Below are positions 6,511 through 12,802 of a stretch of DNA of 13,212 nt, one piece after another. The stretch comes from Iamia sp052038315 (GTDB taxonomy: Bacteria; Actinomycetota; Acidimicrobiia; Acidimicrobiales; Iamiaceae). The notes under the pieces are model-generated. The model worked only from the letters and a program-made list of their open reading frames with translations. It searched no databases and had not been told where the DNA came from. Every line of letters starts with the position of its first letter. The first letter of the stretch is position 1. Where the stretch lies: positions 1 to 13,212 of the forward strand of contig JBQGCF010000151.1 in the NCBI GenBank assembly GCA_052038315.1. The letters run 5' to 3'. The position numbers and the translations under genes are program-made.

Positions 6511-7948
6511 CCGCCGGAACGGGATTCGCCGGAAGAACGTGTTCTCCCAGCTCGTCTCTCAGGGGGCGGTCCTGGAGGCGCCAGGCGATGACGATCGAGA
6601 CGAGGGCCACCGGGGTGGCGGCGAGGAAGACGACGGGGAGGGCGTCGGCGAAGTCGGCCGGGTCGCGGGCCGAGCCGGCCAGGCCGGCGTTGAGCACACC
6701 CCCGAAGATCGGGGTGCCGATCGTGTTGCCGATCGACCGGCACAGCAGGGCGGTCGACGTGGCGATGCCGAGGGCGGCGGGCGGGGCCGCGTTCTGGGCG
6801 GCCAGCAGCGAGGGCTGCATGACCAGGCCGACGCCGGTGCCGAGGACCAGGGCGAACCCGGCCACGGCGAGGACCGGCGTGTCGATCCCGATCGTGGCCA
6901 GCAGCCCGACGCCGACGAGCATCAGCACCGAGCCGGTGATCGGCCAGGTCCGGTAGGCGCCCGAGCGCTCGACCCGGCGCCCGGCGACCAGTGTCCCGAC
7001 CGCGGCGCCGAACATCAGCGGCATCAGGACGAAGCCGGCCCGGGTCGGCGTCAGCCCCCGCACCTCCTGCACGAACAGCGGGACGAAGAAGATCCCGCAC
7101 CAGATCAGCAGCCCGCTGGTGAGGTTGACCGCGGCGCTGACCCGGATCACCGGGTCGGCGAGGAGCGAGAGCGGGAGCACCGGCTCGGGCGCCCGCTGCT
7201 CCCGCAGGACGAACAGCACGGTCAGGCCCACCAGCCCGACGACCAGCACCGCCATCCGGCCCGAGGCCCACGGGACCTCGTTGCCGCCGAGGGTGGCGAT
7301 CAGGACCAGGCAGGCCAGGGCCGAGGCCAGCAGCAGCGACCCGGGCCAGTCGAGCCGGTGCGGCACCCGCCGGTACGGCACGCGCAGGTGGACGGCGACG
7401 ACGGTCAGCGACACGGCGCCGACGGGCAGGTTGATCAGGAAGGCCCAGCGCCAGCTGAGGTGGTCGACGAAGAGCCCACCGACCAGCGGCCCCGACACGC
7501 TGGAGATGGCGAAGATGACGCCCTGGTAGCCCATCCAGCGCCCGAGCCGGCGGGCCGGGACGACGTCGGCCACCACCGCCATCGACAGGGCGCCCAGCCC
7601 TCCCCCGCCGAGGCCCTGGACGAAGCGGGCCAGCAGCAGCGTGTCCATCGTCGGGGCCAGCCCGCAGCCGGCCGAGGCGACGAGGAACAGGACGATCGCC
7701 GCCATCATCACCCGGCGCCGGCCGTAGAGGTCGCCGATCTTGCCGTAGAGGGGCATGGTCGCCACCACGCCGAGCACGTAGGCGGTGATCACCCACGTGA
7801 CCCGGTTGAAGCCGCCCAGGTCGTCGGTGATGGTGGGCAGGGCGGTGGCGACGATGGTGCCGTCGAGCGACGACATCACCTGGGCCAGCTGGACCCCGAC
7901 GAAGACGAGGAGGGCCCTAGGCCGTTCGGTAGTCGTGGAAGGGGCCAT
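6500..7948 (-). CDS. MFS transporter, DHA2 (EmrB/QacA) family, about 14 transmembrane segments
   Basis: This 482-residue, very hydrophobic protein has the DHA2 length and motifs. LDGTIVATALPTI (28-40) at the end of the first membrane helix matches the family's D1 motif. The loop 2-3 motif A is GKIGDLYGRRRV (69-80), and the motif C-like GPLVGGLF (153-160) is followed by WRWAFLINLPVGA (166-178). It would use the proton motive force to move a small molecule across the membrane. DHA2 members are mostly exporters, so it may export a toxic intermediate or, less likely, import the pathway substrate. The ATG lies inside the crotonase gene (32-base overlap). AAGGAGG occurs 15 bases upstream, too far for normal use. 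The polar C-terminal tail carries an embedded operator. The family is certain; cargo and direction are unknown. Confidence 0.92.
   Translation of the reverse strand: MAPSTTTERPRALLVFVGVQLAQVMSSLDGTIVATALPTITDDLGGFNRVTWVITAYVLGVVATMPLYGKIGDLYGRRRVMMAAIVLFLVASAGCGLAPTMDTLLLARFVQGLGGGGLGALSMAVVADVVPARRLGRWMGYQGVIFAISSVSGPLVGGLFVDHLSWRWAFLINLPVGAVSLTVVAVHLRVPYRRVPHRLDWPGSLLLASALACLVLIATLGGNEVPWASGRMAVLVVGLVGLTVLFVLREQRAPEPVLPLSLLADPVIRVSAAVNLTSGLLIWCGIFFVPLFVQEVRGLTPTRAGFVLMPLMFGAAVGTLVAGRRVERSGAYRTWPITGSVLMLVGVGLLATIGIDTPVLAVAGFALVLGTGVGLVMQPSLLAAQNAAPPAALGIATSTALLCRSIGNTIGTPIFGGVLNAGLAGSARDPADFADALPVVFLAATPVALVSIVIAWRLQDRPLRDELGEHVLPANPVPAVDI
6533..6546. promoter_or_regulatory. KstR-type operator 2, inside the MFS coding sequence
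   Basis: AAGAACGTGTTCTC carries the same 12-base core as operator 1 (6534-6545), 47 bases away. It lies within MFS codons 468-472 (Gly-Glu-His-Val-Leu), which read GGA GAA CAC GTT CTT. Four A/T-ending codons in a cluster are strikingly atypical for this DNA, suggesting selection for the operator over codon preference. The two sites probably act together on the FadD4-like promoter. Confidence 0.65.
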
Positions 7949-8750
7949 CCCGCTCGGACAGGGCCTCCTTCAACCCCACCTCGTCGATGCGGTCGATGAA
8001 GGCGGTGAACCCGGCCTGCTTGGTGCCGAGGGCGCACAGGTCGGTGCCGGCCCGGATCCCGGCCCGCAGGCCCATCACGTCCATCTGCCGGTGGACCGTC
8101 CGCTTGTTGATGGCGGCCACGTCCGGCGGCACCCGGGCGTGGCGCGGGGCGTGGCCCACGACCGACTCGTCGAGGTCGGCGGCCGGGAAGGCCCGGTTGG
8201 CCCACCCCAGCCGCACGGCCTCGTCGCCGGAGATGGAGTCGCCGGTGAGCACCATCTCCATGGCCGCCCTCATCCCGAGGAACCAGGCGTGGAAGTGCAT
8301 GTCGGGCACGCCGAAGCGCACGGCCGGGTAGCCCATCTGGGCGTCGTGGGCGACGTAGACCAGGTCGCACCCGGTGGCCAGCTCGCTCCCCCCGGCCAGG
8401 CAGTAGCCGTGGACCTGGGCGATCACCGGCTTGGCCAGGTCCCAGATCCCCATCCACGTCTCGGTGACGTGCCGGGGCCACTGCCCGTCGCCCGGCGCCG
8501 TGTGGTGGGGCATGGGCAGGCCCTCGTTGCCGCCCCCGAGGTCGTAGCCGGCCGAGAAGCACGGCCCCGCGCCCCGCACGATCGAGACCCGGACGTCGTC
8601 GTCGACGTCGGCCGCCTCCAGGGCGTCGATCAGGTCTCCCCGCAGCTTGTGGTTGAGGGCGTTGCGCTTCTCGGGCCGGTTGAGGGTGATGCGCCGGACC
8701 CCGGGGGCGGGATCGTCGATCTCGACCAGCAGGTCGCCGGGGACCCTCAC
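7917..8750 (-). CDS. Crotonase / enoyl-CoA hydratase-isomerase family protein lacking the second catalytic Glu
   Basis: A 277-residue crotonase-fold protein. The N-terminal signature ITLNRPEKRNALN is at 21-33, the first oxyanion-hole region FSAGYD at 65-70, and the second, GYCLAGGSELATGCDL, at 115-130. Enoyl-CoA hydratases use two Glu residues, 144 and 164 in rat crotonase. The first is present as Glu123. Twenty residues on, the second position is Ala143 in GYPAVRFG, so classical syn-hydration is doubtful. Isomerase, hydrolase, lyase or ring-opening chemistry is possible. The region from INKR (214) onward, with MGLRAGIRAGTD, is typical of an actinobacterial EchA subgroup. The GTG start at 8750 forms a GTGA overlap with the amidohydrolase stop, showing translational coupling. 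The 3' end overlaps the MFS start. A much longer in-frame ORF upstream is only a GC-driven extension over the amidohydrolase gene. Confidence 0.92.
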   Translation of the reverse strand: MRVPGDLLVEIDDPAPGVRRITLNRPEKRNALNHKLRGDLIDALEAADVDDDVRVSIVRGAGPCFSAGYDLGGGNEGLPMPHHTAPGDGQWPRHVTETWMGIWDLAKPVIAQVHGYCLAGGSELATGCDLVYVAHDAQMGYPAVRFGVPDMHFHAWFLGMRAAMEMVLTGDSISGDEAVRLGWANRAFPAADLDESVVGHAPRHARVPPDVAAINKRTVHRQMDVMGLRAGIRAGTDLCALGTKQAGFTAFIDRIDEVGLKEALSERDGPFHDYRTA

Positions 8751-9961
8751 TTGATGGCCCGGCTGTCCATGTCGCCCGAGATGCGCTCGAGCGTCTTGTC
8801 GGGCACGGCGTCGATCGGCGTGGCCACCTCCTCGACCGTCGGGCCGAACCGCGCCGCGATCGGCGCCAGGGCGTCGAGGTCGAAGCCGTACATCTGCGCG
8901 GCGTTGCCGGCGAGGATCTTCCGCATCTCGTCCTCGGGGGCGTCGCTGAACCGGGCCCGGAGGTTCTCCCGGGTGTACGGGTACGTGCCCTCGTCGTGGG
9001 GGTAGTCGCTGCCCCACATGAACTTGTCGATGCCGATGACGTGACGGGCCTCGGCGTCGGCCTGACGGGGCTGGCTGACGCCCATCCACACGTTCTGGTG
9101 GAAGTACTCGCTGGCGTCCTTGGGCAGGACGTGGTCGGCGCCATAGCGGATCTCGCCGGTGGCGCCGGTGTCCCGGATGCCCCGGATCACGCCGTCGAGC
9201 CGCTCCAGCAGCGGCGGCACCCAGGCGCAGCCGGCCTCGGTCAGCACGACCTTGAGGCGCGGGAAGCGCTCGAAGACGCCGGACAGGATCATCTGCACCA
9301 GCGGGCGCTCGGTGTAGAAGGGCACCTCGTTGATGTAGAGCAGCATCGACACCGGGTACGGGCCGTAGTCCGGGTTGCCGGTGCCGCTGTGCACGTTGAT
9401 CGGCACCTCGAGGTCCTGGAGGACCTCCCACAGCGGGTCGTAGCAGCGGTCGTAGAGCGGCTTCACCCACTTCACGTCGGGGGCGATGTTGGGCAGCAGG
9501 ATCCCGCCCCGCAGCCCGTGCTCCTTGATCCAGCGCACGTCGGCGATGGCGTCGTCGACGTCGTTGAGGAAGATCTGGCCGACCCCGGCCCGGCGCTCCG
9601 GGAAGCGGGAGCAGAAGTCGACCAGCCAGCGGTTGTGGGCCTGGACGCCGGCGTGGCGGTGCCGGTACTCGTCGTCGGTGGGCGGCTTGGCGAAGAGCAC
9701 GAAGCTCGGGAAGAACGGCGGGACCGTGTTGGGGAACACGACCTCGCCGACGATGCCGTCGGACTCCTGCTGGCCGTTGCGCATCTCGTCGTCCCAGTTG
9801 CGCAGCCGCCGGGTGTCGCCCAGGTCCTTGTACGGGTTCTTGTACTTGCCCCGCCAGGCGTCGAAGTCCTCGTGGAAGGCGGGGTCGAGGTACTCGCGGT
9901 ACTGGGCGTGGCTCCCGCCGGCGTGGCAGTCCGACGAGATGATCGTGTAACGGTCCGACAT
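8747..9961 (-). CDS. Amidohydrolase 2 (TIM-barrel metal-dependent hydrolase)
   Basis: This 404-residue protein belongs to the amidohydrolase_2 (PF04909-type) group, which includes ACMSD-like decarboxylases and hydrolases. Visible active-site elements are Asp11 and His13 in SSDCHAG (9-15), replacing the HxH of other amidohydrolases, then His191 in INVHSG, Glu242 in LTEAG, and Asp319 in WGSDYPHDEG at the C-terminal end of the barrel. There is no signal peptide, so it should be cytosolic. Relatives are common in actinobacterial catabolic clusters with FadD and FadE genes, but their reaction is mostly unproven; hydrolysis or decarboxylation of a ring-derived intermediate is plausible here. The ATG shares one base with the upstream stop (TGATG). 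The stop overlaps the crotonase GTG by 4 bases. Frame and start are clear; the substrate is unknown. Confidence 0.93.
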   Translation of the reverse strand: MSDRYTIISSDCHAGGSHAQYREYLDPAFHEDFDAWRGKYKNPYKDLGDTRRLRNWDDEMRNGQQESDGIVGEVVFPNTVPPFFPSFVLFAKPPTDDEYRHRHAGVQAHNRWLVDFCSRFPERRAGVGQIFLNDVDDAIADVRWIKEHGLRGGILLPNIAPDVKWVKPLYDRCYDPLWEVLQDLEVPINVHSGTGNPDYGPYPVSMLLYINEVPFYTERPLVQMILSGVFERFPRLKVVLTEAGCAWVPPLLERLDGVIRGIRDTGATGEIRYGADHVLPKDASEYFHQNVWMGVSQPRQADAEARHVIGIDKFMWGSDYPHDEGTYPYTRENLRARFSDAPEDEMRKILAGNAAQMYGFDLDALAPIAARFGPTVEEVATPIDAVPDKTLERISGDMDSRAIK

Positions 9962-11088
9962 CACGCCCCCAGCCCGGCCATCAGCTTCTCGGTGGTCGCG
10001 ACGTACTCCTCGACCATCTCGACGACGACCTGCTTGGTGCTGCGGACCTTGTCCATGCGGCTCACGATCTGCCCGACGGGCATGCCGACGAGCTCCTTCG
10101 GGGGCGAGGCGCCCATCTTCTGGGTGGCGTAGGAGTTGAGGATGAACTGCAGCGGCATCGGGAGGGTGCCGGGCGACTCGGGGGCCTCCCAGGCGTCGGT
10201 CCAGGCCGTGCGCAGCTGGCGGGCCGGCTTGCCGGTGAAGGCCCGCGACCGCACCGTGTCGGTGGACGATGCGGCCAGCAGCTTCTCGGTGACCGGGCCC
10301 GACGTGCCGTTCTCGGCGACGGTCAGCCAGATCGACCCGGTCCACACCCCGGCCGCGCCGAGGGCCATGGCCGCGGCCATCTGACGACCGGACCCGATGC
10401 CACCGGCGCCCAGCACCGGGACGTCGACCGCGTCGACCACGTCGGGGATGAGGACCATCGAGGCGACCTCGCCGGTGTGGCCGCCGGCCTCGTAGCCCTG
10501 GGCGATGATGATGTCGACGCCCAGCTGCACGTCGCGCACGGCCTGCTCGACCCGGCCGATCAGGGCGGCGACCTTGACCCCCTGCTCGTGGGCCTGGTCG
10601 ATGGCCGCCTTGGGCGGCGGGCCCAGGGCGCTGGCCAGCAGGCTGATCGGGTGCTGAAGGGCGATGTCGATCTGGGGCGAGCCGGTGGCCGCCGTCCAGC
10701 CGAGGACGCCGGCGCTCAGCCCCGACCCGGCGGCCAGCTCGCCGCTGCGGGCCTCGACGTCGACGCCGTGGTCGGCCAGCACCTTGTCGACGTAGTCCCA
10801 GTGCGTCTGCGGGATGTGCTCGCGCAGCTTGGCCCCGATGTCGCTGACGTCGTCGATGCCGGCGTCGCGGTCGACCGTCTTCACCGGCATGACCACGTCG
10901 ACGCCGTAGGGCTTGCCGCCCACGTGCTCGTCGATCCAGGTCAGCTCCTGCTCCAGCTCGTCGGGGGTGAAGGCGAGGGCGCCGAGCACCCCCATCCCGC
11001 CGGCGTTGGTCACCGCCGCCACGACGTCGCGGCAATGTGAGAAGGCGAAGATCGGGTACTCGATCCCAAGGTCCTCGGCGAGGGTCAT
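9961..11088 (-). CDS. Nitronate monooxygenase / 2-nitropropane dioxygenase family flavoprotein
   Basis: A 375-residue FMN-dependent TIM-barrel protein. The N-terminal GIEYPI (8-13) and AGGMGVLGA (29-37) are the family opening. AQGYEAGGHTG (196-206), with His204 at the usual catalytic position, and GAGGIGSG (227-234) form the flavin phosphate-binding region, followed by ALGAAGVWTGS (242-252). A charged segment around 70-130 separates the family blocks. The name covers several activities. One family member, IpdC of mycobacteria, works in steroid ring breakdown, so the annotation as nitroalkane oxidase should not be taken literally. GGAGG at 11093-11097 precedes the ATG by 4 bases. The start overlaps the synthetase stop by 4 bases (ATGA) and the stop overlaps the amidohydrolase start by one. 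The family is certain; the reaction is unknown. Confidence 0.92.
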   Translation of the reverse strand: MTLAEDLGIEYPIFAFSHCRDVVAAVTNAGGMGVLGALAFTPDELEQELTWIDEHVGGKPYGVDVVMPVKTVDRDAGIDDVSDIGAKLREHIPQTHWDYVDKVLADHGVDVEARSGELAAGSGLSAGVLGWTAATGSPQIDIALQHPISLLASALGPPPKAAIDQAHEQGVKVAALIGRVEQAVRDVQLGVDIIIAQGYEAGGHTGEVASMVLIPDVVDAVDVPVLGAGGIGSGRQMAAAMALGAAGVWTGSIWLTVAENGTSGPVTEKLLAASSTDTVRSRAFTGKPARQLRTAWTDAWEAPESPGTLPMPLQFILNSYATQKMGASPPKELVGMPVGQIVSRMDKVRSTKQVVVEMVEEYVATTEKLMAGLGA

Positions 11089-12698
11089 GCATCCTCCGTG
11101 CTGTTCGATGTGGTCGCGACCGCGCGGGCGCGGGTGTAGTCGGGCTTGCCGCTGGGCTGGCGGGGCACCTCGTCCACGATGTGGAGCCGGCGCGGCGCCT
11201 TGTAGCGGGCGAGGCGGGTGCGGCAGTGCTCCGCCAGCTCGTCGAGCGTGGGCGCCTCGCCGTCGCGGGGTTGGACGACGGCGGCGACGGCCTGGCCCCA
11301 CCGCTCGTCGGGGACGCCGATCACGAGGGCGTCGAACACCTTCGGGTGGGCCTTGAGGGCCGACTCGACCTCCTCGGGGTAGATCTTCTCGCCCCCCGAG
11401 TTGATGCACTGCGAGCCCCGCCCGAGCAGGGTGAGGGTGCCGTCGAGCTCGAGCCGGGCGATGTCGCCGGGCACCGAGAGGCGGCGGCCGTCGACCTCGA
11501 TGAAGGTGGCCGCCGTCTTCTCCGGGTCCTTGTGGTATCCGAGCGGGACGTTGCCGCCCCGGGCCAGCCGCCCGGTCTCCCCCGGCTCGACGGGCCGGTC
11601 GTGGTCGAGCCCGATCACCATCGAGTCGGGACCGAGGGGGACGTTGATCAGGCCCTCTCCGGTCTGCGTCTTGCCCTTCTCGACCAGGCGCAGGCCGTTG
11701 AAGCCGCCCTCGGTCGAGCCCACCGCCTCGCTGATGAACAGGTTCGGCAGCAGCTCGAACAGCTGGTCCTTGACCACCGGCGAGAACACCGCCGCCGTGG
11801 AGCTGATCGCCACCAGCGACGACGTGTCGTAGGTGCGCTCCCGCAGGGCCTCGATCAGCGGCCGGGCCATGGCGTCGCCGGTGATGGTGACCACCGCGAT
11901 GCCGTGGGCCTCGACTGCCTGCCAGACGTGGTGGGGGTCGAACTTGGGCAGCAGGACGTTGGTGACGCCCTTGAACAGCCCGCCGAGGGTCCCCCACTGG
12001 GCGGCGCCGTGCATCAGCGGGGCCAGGACCAGGCCGGTGGGCGGCACGGCCTCGGCCGCCTTCCGGGACAGCTCGTACTCGTCCTCGATGCGCTGCCCGG
12101 TGACGAAGTCGATCCCGCCGCCGAGGGTGCGCCAGACGTCCTCGTGGCGCCACATCACCCCCTTGGGCAGCCCCGTGGTGCCGCCGGTGTAGAGGATGTA
12201 GAGGTCGCCGTCGTCCCGGGGCCCGAAGTCGCGCTCCTCCGAGTGGCCGGCGAGGGCGTCCTCGTAGGCGATCGCCCCCGTCACCTCGGGGTCGACCGTG
12301 CCGTCGTCGATCTGGATCAGGTGCCGGAGCATCGGCAGCCGCGGCTTCACGTGGGCGATGCGGTCGGCGAAGGCGGCCTGGAAGACGACGGCCACGATGT
12401 CGGCGTTGTCGAACAGGTAGACCAGCTCGTCGGTGACGTAGCGGTAGTTGACGTTGATGGGGACGGCCCGGAGCTTGTAGGCGGCGAGCATGGCCTCGAC
12501 GTACTCGATGCTGTTGAGCGAGTAGATGGCGACGTGGTCCCGCTCGCCGATGCCCTGAGCGGCGAGGTGGTGGGCCAGCCGGTTGGCCCGGGCCTCCAGC
12601 TCGGCGAAGGTCACCGACCGCTCGCCGCAGATCAGCGCGGTGCGGTCGGGCACGGCGTCGACGGTGTGCTCGGCGAGGTCGGCCAGGTTGAACGCCAT
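11085..12698 (-). CDS. Acyl-CoA synthetase (AMP-forming), FadD19-like
   Basis: A 537-residue ANL-family enzyme. The N-terminus MAFNLADLAEHTVDAVPDR, the P-loop YTGGTTGLPKGVMWRHED (170-187), TGDAMARPL (273-281), SEAVGSTEGGF (323-333), LLGRGSQCINSGGEKIYPEE (424-443) and catalytic Lys518 in QPSGKPDY all closely resemble mycobacterial FadD19 (from memory). FadD19 is a KstR-regulated synthetase that activates the cholesterol/sterol side-chain acid. This is the best hint in the window of a steroid or branched-acid substrate. The ATG at 12698 is chosen: the homologous N-terminus begins there, and a longer frame to 12734 would run through the operator and promoter. There is no Shine-Dalgarno; the likely promoter makes a leaderless mRNA. 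It is the first gene of the long - strand operon and its stop overlaps the flavoprotein start. Confidence 0.93.
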   Translation of the reverse strand: MAFNLADLAEHTVDAVPDRTALICGERSVTFAELEARANRLAHHLAAQGIGERDHVAIYSLNSIEYVEAMLAAYKLRAVPINVNYRYVTDELVYLFDNADIVAVVFQAAFADRIAHVKPRLPMLRHLIQIDDGTVDPEVTGAIAYEDALAGHSEERDFGPRDDGDLYILYTGGTTGLPKGVMWRHEDVWRTLGGGIDFVTGQRIEDEYELSRKAAEAVPPTGLVLAPLMHGAAQWGTLGGLFKGVTNVLLPKFDPHHVWQAVEAHGIAVVTITGDAMARPLIEALRERTYDTSSLVAISSTAAVFSPVVKDQLFELLPNLFISEAVGSTEGGFNGLRLVEKGKTQTGEGLINVPLGPDSMVIGLDHDRPVEPGETGRLARGGNVPLGYHKDPEKTAATFIEVDGRRLSVPGDIARLELDGTLTLLGRGSQCINSGGEKIYPEEVESALKAHPKVFDALVIGVPDERWGQAVAAVVQPRDGEAPTLDELAEHCRTRLARYKAPRRLHIVDEVPRQPSGKPDYTRARAVATTSNSTEDA

Positions 12699-12705
12699 GA
12701 CGCCA

Positions 12706-12734
12706 AGTAGAACACGTTCTCCCACACCCGGCAA
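12706..12734 (-). promoter_or_regulatory. Putative leaderless promoter of the - strand operon
   Basis: On the - strand, TTGCCG (12734-12729) is 17 bases from TCTACT (12711-12706, four of six matches to TATAAT), and the ATG at 12698 follows 7 bases later. With no Shine-Dalgarno present, transcription probably begins at or next to the ATG. The operator at 12708-12721 covers most of the -10 and half the spacer. Inferred by eye. Confidence 0.5.
12708..12721. promoter_or_regulatory. KstR-type operator 3 (before the FadD19-like gene)
   Basis: TAGAACACGTTCTC has perfect AGAAC/GTTCT arms (12709-12720) and matches TNNAACNNGTTNNA except at the final base. It lies 9 bases before the FadD19-like ATG. 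Its 12-base core is the exact reverse complement of operators 1 and 2. Confidence 0.78.
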
Positions 12735-12780
12735 CGAGTCGCCTTTTGCCTGCTCAGGACCGGTGGGTGGCAGTCCGAAG

Positions 12781-12794
12781 TAGAATGTGTTCTA
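12781..12794. promoter_or_regulatory. KstR-type operator 4 (before the DUF35 gene)
   Basis: TAGAATGTGTTCTA lies in the divergent intergenic region, 73 bases from operator 3 and 8 bases before the GTG at 12803. It has one mismatch in the core (AAT for AAC), but a longer perfect inverted repeat, AGTAGAA/TTCTACT, extends over 12779-12796. A -10-like TCTACT (12791-12796) overlaps its right arm. Confidence 0.7.
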
Positions 12795-12802
12795 CTGCCG
12801 AT

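Noticed and set aside
6511..6529. GGAACGGGATTC between operators 1 and 2 as a possible fifth site
   Set aside because: Its arms mismatch at two positions and the core GTT is lost, so it is too weak to call.
4921..6591. Long + strand ORF (556 codons) opposite the FadD4-like gene
   Set aside because: Antisense shadow; the - strand frame carries the P-loop and all ANL motifs.
6422..7999. Long + strand ORF (525 codons) opposite the MFS gene
   Set aside because: The product is extremely Gln/Asp/Gly/Arg-rich and looks like antisense of a hydrophobic membrane protein.
11037..12710. Long + strand ORF (557 codons) opposite the FadD19-like gene
   Set aside because: Antisense shadow with no domain; it also runs across the operator and start of the real gene.
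12785..12787. In-frame ATG inside operator 4 as the start of the DUF35 gene
   Set aside because: It lies in the operator and upstream of the likely -10 hexamer, so it would not be transcribed from that promoter. GTG 12803 fits better.
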